Source of the DNA: Porcincola sp945869225 | GTDB lineage: Bacteria > Bacillota > Clostridia > Lachnospirales > Lachnospiraceae | Assembly (NCBI RefSeq): GCF_052118625.1 | Contig: NZ_JBQKGW010000024.1 | Coordinates: 1-26,047 of the forward strand | Length of the DNA: 26,047 bases | Direction of reading: 5' to 3' | Shown here: one piece after another, positions 1-7,572 of the stretch | Position numbering within the stretch: the first letter of the stretch is position 1 | Layout of the letters: each line of letters begins with the position of its first letter | Notes under the pieces: model-generated | The model's input: only the letters and a program-made list of their open reading frames with translations | The model's database searches: none | What the model was told of the DNA's origin: nothing | Made by a program: the position numbers and the translations under genes

Positions 1-160
1 TACTGACATCTCTTATCCCTTTTACTGTTTAAAGGTCAGTTCCTTAAATAAAACTTTTCAGAACTTTCAAGGTTGTTTCACTGTTCAGTTATCAAGGTAC
101 TCACATCACCGGTCAGGCTTACTTGTTTAATGAAGTTTGCTTCTCATCGGCGACTTGAAT
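1..160 (-). ncRNA. Probable rRNA operon leader transcript (5' part only)
   Basis: Downstream of a consensus promoter at 161-189 there is no ORF. Read on the minus strand, the stretch near 80-101 is GTACCTTGATAACTGAAC, which resembles the boxA-like antitermination sequence found in Firmicutes rRNA leaders and 16S-23S spacers. The transcript runs off the left edge, so no rRNA itself is visible. I infer that a 16S gene follows, because the promoter lies only about 150 nt upstream and no 16S sequence precedes the boxA-like element. A stable RNA other than rRNA remains possible. Confidence 0.6.
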
Positions 161-189
161 ATAATACCATCTGACAATTCGGATGTCAA
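161..189 (-). promoter_or_regulatory. Strong sigma-A promoter of rRNA P1 type
   Basis: On the minus strand there is a perfect -35 TTGACA (184-189), a 17-bp spacer and the -10 TATTAT (161-166), with an extended TGG just upstream of the -10. An AT-rich block at about 193-225 resembles an UP element. The expected start site is near 154-155. The near-consensus elements, the AT-rich upstream block and the boxA-like leader fit an rRNA promoter better than a protein-gene promoter. Confidence 0.8.
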
Positions 190-295
190 CATGTTTTTAA
201 ATATTTTTTATTTTAGTTATTGTCATTTCTGAATGCAGATAACAGAAACAAATAACCACCATAAAGAAACAAGCTGGATCCTTGTCTTGATGATT

Positions 296-338
296 GCAAA
301 TACAGCTTCGGTAAAAATGCTGCCGAAGCTGTATTTGC
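296..338 (-). terminator. Perfect 16-bp hairpin downstream of infA
   Basis: The arms at 296-311 and 323-338 are perfectly complementary over 16 bp, with an 11-nt loop. The hairpin lies about 50 nt after the infA stop codon and ahead of the rRNA-type promoter. It is therefore the natural 3' end of the S10-spc transcript. No T-tract follows on either strand, so it may be an RNA-stabilising or processing structure rather than a classic intrinsic terminator. Confidence 0.55.
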
Positions 339-390
339 ATATTCATTCAATTCCTTATGATATATCCATTTACCTGTCGAATGGACTGCA

Positions 391-609
391 TCACTTATCT
401 CTCCAAATAATTCTTCCCTTATCCAGGTCATATGGAGAAAGTTCAATTGTAACCTTGTCCCCCGGCAGAATACGAATAAAATTCATCCTGAGCTTTCCGC
501 TTATGTGGGCGAGCACGACATGTTTGTTTTCAAGCTCGACCTTGAACATCGCATTTGGCAGCTTCTCGAGGACGGTTCCTTCTACTTCGATAACATCTGA
601 TTTCGACAT
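391..609 (-). CDS. infA: Translation initiation factor IF-1
   Basis: This 72-residue protein is the usual IF-1 length. It has the single S1/OB-fold sequence, from VIEVEGTV near the N-terminus through HISGKLRMNFIRILPGDKV to the terminal GRIIWR. IF-1 binds the A site of the 30S subunit and cooperates with IF-2 and IF-3 in start-codon selection. It is the last gene of the spc cluster here, starting 13 nt after the KOW ORF. Normally rpmJ, rpsM and further alpha-operon genes follow, but none is found before the left edge. Confidence 0.97.
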   Translation of the reverse strand: MSKSDVIEVEGTVLEKLPNAMFKVELENKHVVLAHISGKLRMNFIRILPGDKVTIELSPYDLDKGRIIWRDK

Positions 610-622
610 GTTGTCTCCCCCT

Positions 623-904
623 TCATCTGTCTGACTGATTTCGGCTGTATACTCTCTTTATATGGATCAGGTCACTGTCTATCTTTGCTTCGTTCAGGAG
701 ATCACGAATCTCCGGTGTCACATTATAAATCAGCTGCAGATGTTTTTCATTCTTTCTCTTTGGTTTATTGACATGTGAATGGACGCCATCAGCAGCCAGT
801 AACATTCCATTTCGGGCTCCCAATACAATATAAAGTCTGTCTCTGTCATGTCCGGCTTTTGATATTCCCAGGCATGGCAGAACTTCCGGATGATCCTTCT
901 TCAC
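623..904 (-). CDS. KOW-domain (L14e-like) RNA-binding protein
   Basis: The predicted product is about 93 residues. Its N-terminal part (PCLGISKAGHDRDRLYIVLG) has the pattern of a KOW motif, as in L14e/L6e-like proteins. The C-terminal half (VHSHVNKPKRKNEKHL) is basic. Firmicutes commonly carry such an ORF between map and infA. It probably binds RNA on or near the ribosome, but its function is unknown to me. The open frame extends upstream to an ATG at 922, but AGGAGG lies inside that extension and is 8 nt ahead of a GTG at 904, so I chose the GTG. Confidence 0.85.
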   Translation of the reverse strand: MKKDHPEVLPCLGISKAGHDRDRLYIVLGARNGMLLAADGVHSHVNKPKRKNEKHLQLIYNVTPEIRDLLNEAKIDSDLIHIKRVYSRNQSDR

Positions 905-932
905 TCCAGATACCTCCTGCATCTATATTCCC

Positions 933-1709
933 TCAGCCCACGTACGGAATATATGGTTTTGTCAGAGACAGGATCTCCGGGTCACCCTCTGTTATCAGTA
1001 TGGTGTTCTCATAATGAGCCGCAGGCTTTCTGTCAGCCGTCACAACGGTCCAGCCGTCATCAAGCCAATCCACCTCCCAGGTGCCCTCTGCAATCATCGG
1101 CTCAATTGCAAGTGTCATTCCCGGAAGCAGTCTGATTCCTCTTGATTTCTGATGAAAATTAGGCACTTCAGGATCCTCATGCATCTGTGTCCCGATTCCA
1201 TGTCCAACCAGATCTCGAATCACGCCATATCCAAAATTTTCTGCATAATCTCCGATTGCATTGCTGATTTCATGAAGATGATGCCCAGCCCTGGCATATT
1301 TTATTCCTTCAAAAAAGCTTTGTCTTGTGACATCCATCAGCTTCTGTTTATCGTCGGAGATCTGCCCAACTGCAAATGTCCTGGCGGCATCTGAGTGATA
1401 CCCCTTGTAGATCAACCCGCAATCCAGCGAAATAATATCGCCCTCTCTCAGAATACGGTTTTTTTTCGGGATACCGTGAACAACTTCCTCATTCACGGAA
1501 GTACAGACAGCAGCCGGATACCCTTCAAAATTAAGAAAGCTCGGGATTCCTTCCTGTTCTCTGATCAGTTTTCGCGCCTGCATATCGATCTCCCAGGTGG
1601 ATACACCTGGTCTGATCAACTGTTCCAATCCTTCGAATACTTTTTCAAGCCGATGGTTGGATTCTCTCATCAGCGCAATCTCATGTTGTGTTTTGATTGA
1701 TACTGCCAT
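933..1709 (-). CDS. map: Methionine aminopeptidase, type I
   Basis: The enzyme removes the N-terminal methionine from nascent proteins. The product is 258 residues, normal for type Ia. The dinuclear metal ligands are visible: D96 (SLDCG), D107 (HSDAART), H170 (GHGIG), E203 (AIEPM) and E234 (YENT). H78 (VVHG) and H177 (MHEDP) match the conserved substrate-binding histidines. The frame extends to a TTG at 1727, but that extension contains the AAGGAG ribosome binding site, so ATG at 1709 is the start. The gene sits between adk and the KOW ORF in the usual order. Confidence 0.96.
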   Translation of the reverse strand: MAVSIKTQHEIALMRESNHRLEKVFEGLEQLIRPGVSTWEIDMQARKLIREQEGIPSFLNFEGYPAAVCTSVNEEVVHGIPKKNRILREGDIISLDCGLIYKGYHSDAARTFAVGQISDDKQKLMDVTRQSFFEGIKYARAGHHLHEISNAIGDYAENFGYGVIRDLVGHGIGTQMHEDPEVPNFHQKSRGIRLLPGMTLAIEPMIAEGTWEVDWLDDGWTVVTADRKPAAHYENTILITEGDPEILSLTKPYIPYVG

Positions 1710-1768
1710 ATTGCTGCTCTCCTTCAACCCGTTCAGGAAACTCTGTCAGATGTACGCAGCCACTTTCT

Positions 1769-2425
1769 TCAGGCTTCGCCTTTTTTTGATAACTCACCAC
1801 AGATCTCGCTGAATACTTCTTCCATGGGCTTCATACCATCAAATGTTCTCAGGCATCCAGCCGCCTGGTAATATTCAATCAGGGGCTGTGTCTGCTTATG
1901 ATAGACATCAAGCCTCTTTTTCACAGTCTCCGGCTGATCATCTGCACGAACAATCAGTTCTGCGCCGCATACATCGCAGATCCCATCTTTCTTTGGTGGA
2001 TTATACTGTACATGATATGTTGCACCGCACTTCGGGCACACTCTTCTACCACTCATGCGCCGGATAATGTTCTCATCCGCTACCTCGATATCGATTGCAT
2101 AATCAATCTCCGTACCTTGCTTTTTCAAGGCATCTGTCAGAGCATTCGCCTGGTTCAGCGTTCTTGGAAACCCATCCAGGATATATCCACGTTTGCAGTC
2201 ATCCTGTGAGAGTCTGTCAGTCACAAGATCCAGTGTAAGCTCATCCGGAACAAGAAGTCCCTGATCCATGTAAGACTTTGCCTTTTTTCCAAGGTCAGTC
2301 TGATTCTTGATATTCGCTCTGAAGATATCTCCTGTCGAAATCTGAGGGATACCGAATTTTTCAGAAATGAACTTAGCCTGCGTTCCTTTCCCTGCTCCTG
2401 GTGCCCCAAGCATAATAATCTTCAT
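1769..2425 (-). CDS. adk: Adenylate kinase, zinc-binding lid form
   Basis: The enzyme catalyses ATP + AMP to 2 ADP. The 218-residue protein has the P-loop GAPGAGKGT at residues 7-15, the GFPRT AMP-binding segment and a long-form LID. The LID carries two CxxC pairs separated by 16 residues (CPKC and CDVC), the structural zinc site typical of Gram-positive adenylate kinases. AAAGGAG precedes the ATG. A perfect 10-bp hairpin lies upstream, between secY and adk. Confidence 0.97.
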   Translation of the reverse strand: MKIIMLGAPGAGKGTQAKFISEKFGIPQISTGDIFRANIKNQTDLGKKAKSYMDQGLLVPDELTLDLVTDRLSQDDCKRGYILDGFPRTLNQANALTDALKKQGTEIDYAIDIEVADENIIRRMSGRRVCPKCGATYHVQYNPPKKDGICDVCGAELIVRADDQPETVKKRLDVYHKQTQPLIEYYQAAGCLRTFDGMKPMEEVFSEICGELSKKGEA

Positions 2426-2453
2426 TCTCTGCTCCTTTTGTCTTTAAACAACA

Positions 2454-2494
2454 CAAAGTGTGCCCCTGTCCTGGGGGACAAGAAGCACACTTTG
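2454..2494 (-). other. Hairpin in the secY-adk spacer
   Basis: The arms at 2454-2463 and 2485-2494 are perfectly complementary over 10 bp. They enclose a second small pairing, TGTCC with GGACA. The structure ends about 20 nt before the adk ribosome binding site and no T-tract follows it on the minus strand. It could be an mRNA processing or stability element, or a partial attenuator that adjusts secY relative to adk output. Confidence 0.6.
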
Positions 2495-2528
2495 CTATGA
2501 ATGTTTATGAATATCGTAAATTCATAAA

Positions 2529-3842
2529 TTACTCACTGAGAAATCCCTTGTAATTTCTGACAACCATCTGGGACTCGATTTGCTGAATGGTTTCCAGGAC
2601 GACTCCAACAATAATGATTAATGATGTTCCACCAAAGGAAACATCAGCATTGAAGACGCCATTGAAGAAAATCGGGATGACGACAACAATCATCAGGCCG
2701 ACAACACCAATAAAGATGATGTAATTCAGAATCTTATTCAGATAGTCGGATGTTGGCTTTCCCGGACGGATTCCAGGAATAAAACCACCTTGCTTTTTCA
2801 GATTGTCAGCTACTTCAATCGGATTGAATGTGATTGACGTATAGAAATACGCAAAGAAAATATTCAGTACAACGTACAAGGCGAGTCCGATCATATAAAC
2901 CGGATGAGAAAAATCAAACCAGTTATTCTGATTCAGAATGCCAAGCACAGTTGCTGCAATCCCACTTGCTGATTTTCCAACAAAACTAAGAATAATGGAA
3001 GGAATAGACATCAGCGATGAAGCAAAAATAACAGGGATTACGCCGGCAGTGTTGACCTTCAGTGGAATGTTGGATGACTGCCCAGCAACCATTCTTCTTC
3101 CCTGGACCTTCTTGGCATATTGTACCGGAATCTTTCGAACCGCATCATTAAGCAGTACAGTAAGAGCAACCGTCAGAAGGATGATGGCTGCAATAATGAC
3201 AGCTGCCATTCCGCCTTTAGCAATCGATTTACCGCTAACAAACTGCTGCCATAGCGCTGTCATGTCCTGTGGCAGCCTTGAAACAATATTAATCAGAAGG
3301 ACGATCGAAATACCGTTCCCTACACCGTTCTCAGTGATCCGTTCACCGATCCACATGACAAATGTGGATCCTGCTGTTAATGCAAAAATAACCGTAATCA
3401 CACTCAGGAAATTATAGTTTCTGATCAGTCCACTGCGTCCAAAGCCCACCGCCATGGCAACACTCTCGAACAGAGAAAGTCCGACAGTCAGGATACGAGT
3501 GATCCTGGTCATCTTTTTTCTTCCATCTTCACCATCCCGGTGCATTTCTTCCAATGCCGGGATAGCGATTGTGAGAAGCTCCATGATAATGGATGCAGTA
3601 ATGTAGGGTGTGATGTTCAGCGCAAACACAGACATCCGTTCAAATGAACCGCCTGTGAATGCACTGAAGAAACTGAATGCACCATTATTCTGCTGACTGA
3701 ACCACCGGCTGAAATAAGTCCTGTCAACTCCCGGTACCGGGAGCTGAGATCCGAACCGAATGAGAATCAGCATCATAAAGGTATAAAACAGTTTTTTTCT
3801 GATGTCCTTTATCCGAAACATGTCGCGTAAAGATTTAAACAT
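2529..3842 (-). CDS. secY: Protein translocase channel subunit SecY
   Basis: This 437-residue polytopic membrane protein has about ten hydrophobic segments and the expected length. It forms the SecYEG channel that exports proteins or inserts them into the membrane. Recognisable parts are the N-terminal RKKLFYTFMMLILIRFGSQLPVPGVD region, with the plug region following, and the cytosolic loop PVQYAKKVQGRR before SSNIPLKVNTAGVIPVIFA. The start ATG overlaps the rplO stop by one base (TGATG), so the two genes are translationally coupled. Confidence 0.97.
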   Translation of the reverse strand: MFKSLRDMFRIKDIRKKLFYTFMMLILIRFGSQLPVPGVDRTYFSRWFSQQNNGAFSFFSAFTGGSFERMSVFALNITPYITASIIMELLTIAIPALEEMHRDGEDGRKKMTRITRILTVGLSLFESVAMAVGFGRSGLIRNYNFLSVITVIFALTAGSTFVMWIGERITENGVGNGISIVLLINIVSRLPQDMTALWQQFVSGKSIAKGGMAAVIIAAIILLTVALTVLLNDAVRKIPVQYAKKVQGRRMVAGQSSNIPLKVNTAGVIPVIFASSLMSIPSIILSFVGKSASGIAATVLGILNQNNWFDFSHPVYMIGLALYVVLNIFFAYFYTSITFNPIEVADNLKKQGGFIPGIRPGKPTSDYLNKILNYIIFIGVVGLMIVVVIPIFFNGVFNADVSFGGTSLIIIVGVVLETIQQIESQMVVRNYKGFLSE

Positions 3843-4267
3843 CAGATCACCTCTGCTTTTCCACCTAACTCTTCAATCTTTGCCTTCGCTGATGCACTGA
3901 ACGCATTCAGAGATACATTCAGCTTCTTTGTCAGCTCGCCATTTCCAAGAACCTTTACGCCGTCCTTCGGATCACGGATGATCCTCTTTTCAAGCAGTGC
4001 TTCAACGGTCACGTCAGAGCCATCCTCGAATTTCTCCAGATCACTCAGATTGATCGTCTCAATGACAGCACGTCCGACATTCTTGAACCCTCTCTTCGGA
4101 AGTCTGCGATACAGAGGCATCTGACCACCTTCAAACCCAATTCTGGGTGCTCCGGAACGTGCCTTCTGACCCTTTGTGCCTTTGCCAGCAGTCTTATCGC
4201 CGCGGCCCTTTCGGAATGAGCCGCTGGTGACAGATCCTGCAGCCGGCTTCAGAGTTGATAAATCCAT
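3842..4267 (-). CDS. rplO: 50S ribosomal protein L15
   Basis: The 141-residue protein has the Gly/Arg/Lys-rich N-terminal extension (GRGDKTAGKGTKGQKARSG), which threads into 23S rRNA, and the conserved FEGGQMPLYRRLPKRGF segment. GAGGAGG precedes the ATG. L15 is a late-assembling 50S protein. The gene sits between rpmD and secY, as in most bacteria, and its stop overlaps the secY start. Confidence 0.97.
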   Translation of the reverse strand: MDLSTLKPAAGSVTSGSFRKGRGDKTAGKGTKGQKARSGAPRIGFEGGQMPLYRRLPKRGFKNVGRAVIETINLSDLEKFEDGSDVTVEALLEKRIIRDPKDGVKVLGNGELTKKLNVSLNAFSASAKAKIEELGGKAEVI

Positions 4268-4281
4268 AAGTGTACCTCCTC

Positions 4282-4464
4282 TTAAGCTTCTTCAACTTTC
4301 ACGAGATGAGAAACGTGAGCGACCATTCCTCTGACCGCTTTGTTATCCGGCATCTCAACTGTCTTGTGCATTTTGTTGAGCCCAAGAGCCTTCACGGTTG
4401 CTCTCTGCTCCGGAATCGCAGCAATCGGAGACTTTACAAGCGTGATCTTTAACTTTCCAGCCAT
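4282..4464 (-). CDS. rpmD: 50S ribosomal protein L30
   Basis: The 60-residue product has the short L30 fold, with LKITLVKSPI at the N-terminus and the conserved ALGLNKMHKTVEMPDN stretch. AAGGAGG precedes the ATG. It lies 14 nt after rpsE and 14 nt before rplO, in the conserved spc order. Confidence 0.96.
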   Translation of the reverse strand: MAGKLKITLVKSPIAAIPEQRATVKALGLNKMHKTVEMPDNKAVRGMVAHVSHLVKVEEA

Positions 4465-4478
4465 AAAGCGTAACCTCC

Positions 4479-4988
4479 TTAAGCTAAGACTTCGTCAACG
4501 GACTTTCCGCGGAGACGAGCGACATCCTCAGGACTCTTCAGGCTCTTCAGTGCTTCAAGAGTTGCAAGGACTACATTCTGCTTGTTATTAGAGCCAAGCG
4601 ACTTCGTACGAATATTACGGATTCCGGCAAGCTCAAGAACGGTACGTGCAGGACCGCCTGCAATAATACCAGTACCTTCCGGTGCCTTCTTCAGAAGGAC
4701 AGCAGCACCGCCGAACTTTCCAATGTAATCATGCGGAATGGAACTATTCTGATCAAGTACAACTGAAATCAGATGCTTCTGTGCATCTTCTCTTCCCTTG
4801 CGGATTGCATCCGGGATTTCTGTTGCCTTCCCAAGACCAGCGCCAACATGACCATTGCCGTCACCGACTACTACCAGAGCAGCAAAACGCATGTTGCGGC
4901 CGCCTTTTACAACCTTCGTAACACGTTTGATGGCCACGACCTTGTCATTCAGCTCAAACTGGTTCGGATCAATGATCTCATGTCTCAT
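4479..4988 (-). CDS. rpsE: 30S ribosomal protein S5
   Basis: The 169-residue protein has the double-stranded RNA-binding-like N-domain (DKVVAIKRVTKVVKGGRNMRF) and the C-domain with GTGIIAGGPARTVLELAGI. S5 lies at the mRNA entry channel and affects decoding accuracy and helicase activity. A purine-rich AAGGAGGAGGAG block precedes the ATG. It is flanked by rplR and rpmD in the conserved order. Confidence 0.97.
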   Translation of the reverse strand: MRHEIIDPNQFELNDKVVAIKRVTKVVKGGRNMRFAALVVVGDGNGHVGAGLGKATEIPDAIRKGREDAQKHLISVVLDQNSSIPHDYIGKFGGAAVLLKKAPEGTGIIAGGPARTVLELAGIRNIRTKSLGSNNKQNVVLATLEALKSLKSPEDVARLRGKSVDEVLA

Positions 4989-5006
4989 TGTGTCTTCTCC
5001 TCCTCC

Positions 5007-5375
5007 TTAGAAATCCAGCCCAGCTTCTCTTGCTGCATCAGCAAGTGCCTGGACCTTGCCATGATAGATGTAGCCCGCACGGTCGAACACAACTTCCTTG
5101 ATGCCCTTTTCCAGAGCTCTCTTGGCAATTGCAGTTCCAACAGCCTTGGCAGCCTCAACATCGTCAGTCTTCTCGAGGCTTTCCTTTACATCCTTCTGAA
5201 GAGTATTGGCAGACACAAGCGTTGCCCCTGTCTCATCATCAATGATCTGCGCATACATGTTTTTATTACTTCTGTAAACAGCAAGACGCGGTCTGGATGC
5301 GGTTCCGCTGATGCGGTTACGAATTCTTCTATGCTTTTCTTCGCGAATCTCAGCTCTTGATTCTTTGCTAACCAT
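5007..5375 (-). CDS. rplR: 50S ribosomal protein L18
   Basis: The 122-residue protein has the L18 pattern: a basic N-terminus (HRRIRNRISGTASRPRLAVYRS), NKNMYAQIIDD, and the C-terminal FDRAGYIYHGKVQALADAAREAGL. L18 binds 5S rRNA and, with L5, helps place it in the central protuberance. AAGGAGGAGG precedes the ATG. Confidence 0.97.
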   Translation of the reverse strand: MVSKESRAEIREEKHRRIRNRISGTASRPRLAVYRSNKNMYAQIIDDETGATLVSANTLQKDVKESLEKTDDVEAAKAVGTAIAKRALEKGIKEVVFDRAGYIYHGKVQALADAAREAGLDF

Positions 5376-5394
5376 CGTGCACCCTCCTCCTTAA

Positions 5395-5934
5395 TTATTT
5401 CTTACCGGTCTTACCGACTTTGCGTCTGATCACTTCAGTCTCATATTTGATACCCTTGCCCTTATATGGCTCAGGTTTTCTCTTCTCTCTGATCTCGGCT
5501 GCGTACTGACCAACCTTCTCCTTGCTTACACCGGAGACGATAATTTTATTTCCGTCCACCTTTGTCTCAATTCCATCCGGATCATCCATTTCAACCGGAT
5601 GTGAATATCCGAGGCTGAGGGTTAACTTCTTGCCCTGCTTTACAGCACGATAACCGACTCCGTTCACCTCGAGCGTCTTGCTGAAGCCGTTCGACACACC
5701 TTCAACCATATTGTGAATCAAGGTTCTGGTAAGACCGTGCAGAGATTTCTCTCTCTTCAAATCATTTGGTCTGGAAACAAGAACCTCGTTGTCCTTCACC
5801 TCAATTGTAAGCTCCGGGACAAACGTCCTGACAAGTGTTCCCTTCGGTCCCTTGACTGTTACAACATTTCCATCTGCAACACTTACGGTAACACCCGCAG
5901 GGATTGCAACCGGCAGTCTTCCTATTCTTGACAT
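5395..5934 (-). CDS. rplF: 50S ribosomal protein L6
   Basis: The 179-residue protein contains the two tandem L6 domains. It starts with SRIGRLPVAIPAGV and ends with the signature KPEPYKGKGIKYETEVIRRKVGKTGKK. L6 binds the sarcin-ricin region of 23S rRNA near the factor-binding site. AAGGAGG precedes the ATG. The 76-nt spacer from rpsH contains a nested hairpin. Confidence 0.97.
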   Translation of the reverse strand: MSRIGRLPVAIPAGVTVSVADGNVVTVKGPKGTLVRTFVPELTIEVKDNEVLVSRPNDLKREKSLHGLTRTLIHNMVEGVSNGFSKTLEVNGVGYRAVKQGKKLTLSLGYSHPVEMDDPDGIETKVDGNKIIVSGVSKEKVGQYAAEIREKRKPEPYKGKGIKYETEVIRRKVGKTGKK

Positions 5935-5961
5935 GCCTCTTCCTCCTTACTTAGATTCTCG

Positions 5962-5991
5962 GAAGGCAGTTCGTCTCAGACGCTTGCCTTC
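5962..5991 (-). other. Nested hairpin in the rpsH-rplF spacer
   Basis: The outer arms GAAGGCA (5962-5968) and TGCCTTC (5985-5991) enclose the inner arms CGTCT (5972-5976) and AGACG (5978-5982), giving 12 bp in total in a 30-nt stretch. It sits roughly mid-spacer, before the rplF ribosome binding site. No T-tract follows on the minus strand, so a terminator is unlikely. Processing or translational control is possible. Confidence 0.5.
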
Positions 5992-6010
5992 TGTTTTCAG
6001 TAATATCTTG

Positions 6011-6412
6011 TTACCAGACAAACGCAAGGACTTCGCCGCCAACATGCTGCTTTCTTGCTTCCTTGTCGGTGATAACACCTTTGTTAGTAGACACAATAGC
6101 GATCCCAAGGCCGCCAAGGACCTTCGGCATATCCTCGCTTCCAGCATAGACACGAAGACCCGGCTTTGAAATTCTCTTGATACCGGAAATGATTCTTTCG
6201 TTCTTATCCTTGCCGTACTTCAGCGTGATATGCAGATTCTTCTGAACCCCTTCACCTGTGATTTCGTACTTTGCAATATATCCCTCATCCACCAGGATAT
6301 TGGCAATTGCTGTCTTCATTTTTGAAACAGGTACATCTACTGTATCATGCTTAGCCATATTCGCATTGCGGATTCTTGTAAGCATATCTGCGATTGGATC
6401 ATTCATTGCCAT
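6011..6412 (-). CDS. rpsH: 30S ribosomal protein S8
   Basis: The 133-residue protein starts with the S8 signature NDPIADMLTRIRNAN and ends with GVITDKEARKQHVGGEVLAFVW. S8 binds helix 21 of 16S rRNA and organises the 30S platform. In E. coli it is the spc repressor; whether that holds here is not visible. AAGGAGG precedes the ATG. Confidence 0.97.
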   Translation of the reverse strand: MAMNDPIADMLTRIRNANMAKHDTVDVPVSKMKTAIANILVDEGYIAKYEITGEGVQKNLHITLKYGKDKNERIISGIKRISKPGLRVYAGSEDMPKVLGGLGIAIVSTNKGVITDKEARKQHVGGEVLAFVW

Positions 6413-6462
6413 GTTAGTATCCTCCTTAGACTTGACGCGACAAATAGTTGTTTCTTCGAATA

Positions 6463-6648
6463 TTACCAGGATGCCTTCTTGACGCCCGGGATCTCGCCTT
6501 TATAGGCAAGCTCACGGAAACAGATTCTGCAAACGCCATATTTCTTGAGCACGGAATGCGGGCGGCCGCAGATGCTGCAGCGTGTGTATGCTCTGGAAGA
6601 GAACTTCGGAGCGCGCTGCTGCTTAAGTTTCATAGAAGTCTTCGCCAT
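6463..6648 (-). CDS. rpsN: 30S ribosomal protein S14, zinc-binding short form
   Basis: The 61-residue protein is the type Z form. It has two CxxC pairs, C24/C27 (CSIC) and C40/C43 (CRIC), that should bind one structural zinc. Zinc-free S14 paralogues are longer and lack these cysteines. The gene lies 14 nt after rplE with AAGGAGG ahead of its ATG. Confidence 0.97.
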   Translation of the reverse strand: MAKTSMKLKQQRAPKFSSRAYTRCSICGRPHSVLKKYGVCRICFRELAYKGEIPGVKKASW

Positions 6649-6662
6649 TGAAAATGTCCTCC

Positions 6663-7202
6663 TTATTTCGCAAACGGCATATTGAAGAGTCTCAGAAGCT
6701 CACGACCCTCCTCATCTGTCTTTGCCGTCGTAACGAAAATGATATCCATACCTCTGACCTTGTCTACCTTATCATACTCAATTTCAGGGAAGATCAGCTG
6801 CTCCTTGATACCAAGTGCATAATTTCCTCTTCCATCGAATGCATTCGGGTTTACACCACGGAAGTCACGGACACGGGGAAGTGCAAGATTGACAAGACGA
6901 TCCAGGAATTCATACATTCTGTCACCGCGGAGCGTAACCTTGCAGCCAATCGGCATGCCTTCACGGATCTTGAAGTTTGCAACGGAATTCTTTGCCTTTG
7001 TCTGAACCGGCTTCTGTCCCGTGATGATTGCCATGTCGTTCATTGCGGACTCAAGGACTTTTGCATTCTCCTTTGCTTCTCCGACACCCATATTCACGAC
7101 AATCTTGTCAAGCTTCGGTACCTGCATGACATTCTTGTATCCGAACTTCTTGGTAAGTTCCGGTACAATCTCGTTTATGTACTGCTCTTTTAATCTGCTC
7201 AT
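6663..7202 (-). CDS. rplE: 50S ribosomal protein L5
   Basis: The 179-residue protein has the L5 pattern, from NVMQVPKLDKIVVNMGVGEA through GQKPVQTKAKNSVANFKIREG to RVRDFRGVNPNAFDGRGNY. L5 binds 5S rRNA and contacts the P-site tRNA. AGGAGG lies just upstream of the ATG, and rplX ends 20 nt upstream. Confidence 0.97.
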   Translation of the reverse strand: MSRLKEQYINEIVPELTKKFGYKNVMQVPKLDKIVVNMGVGEAKENAKVLESAMNDMAIITGQKPVQTKAKNSVANFKIREGMPIGCKVTLRGDRMYEFLDRLVNLALPRVRDFRGVNPNAFDGRGNYALGIKEQLIFPEIEYDKVDKVRGMDIIFVTTAKTDEEGRELLRLFNMPFAK

Positions 7203-7222
7203 CGTTCTCCTCCTTTCCCCGA

Positions 7223-7522
7223 TTAGTCAATAACCTCGCCGGTCTTCTTTGCAACGCGGACTTTTTTGTCCCCGTCCATCTTGAAACCGACCCTGGTAAT
7301 CTCACCCTTTACAAGAAGCATAACGTTGGAAGCATCAAAATATGCTTCCTTGTTGACAATGCCTCCCTGCGGAGCACCTGCAGATGGCTTCTGGTGCTTC
7401 GTCACCATATTAATACCCTCGACAAGGATCTTGTCGTCCTTGAATCCAAGAACTTTTCCCTCCTTGCCCTTATCCTTGCCGGCGATGACTCTGACCATAT
7501 CGCCCTTTTTAATCTTTCTCAT
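7223..7522 (-). CDS. rplX: 50S ribosomal protein L24
   Basis: The product is 99 residues with the N-terminal KOW motif (KKGDMVRVIAGKDKGKEGKV) and the conserved MVTKHQKPS segment. L24 is an early 50S assembly initiator. The open frame extends to a TTG at 7534, but that extension is the ribosome binding site itself (GGAGGATAAC before the ATG), so the start is ATG at 7522. Confidence 0.96.
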   Translation of the reverse strand: MRKIKKGDMVRVIAGKDKGKEGKVLGFKDDKILVEGINMVTKHQKPSAGAPQGGIVNKEAYFDASNVMLLVKGEITRVGFKMDGDKKVRVAKKTGEVID

Positions 7523-7572
7523 GTTATCCTCCAATCCGTATGCAGATCATCTCTGCCTTACGCTTGTCTCTA

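Noticed and set aside
213..446. 77-aa minus-strand ORF after infA, and a 133-aa plus-strand ORF at 233-634
   Set aside because: Both cross the 16-bp hairpin and overlap infA in another frame. I looked specifically for rpmJ (short, basic, Cys-rich) here and it is not present.
905..922. ATG start of the KOW ORF at 922
   Set aside because: The AGGAGG ribosome binding site would lie inside the coding sequence; the GTG at 904 has correct spacing.
2938..3417. 159-aa plus-strand ORF
   Set aside because: Antisense to secY, with no recognisable domain or ribosome binding site.
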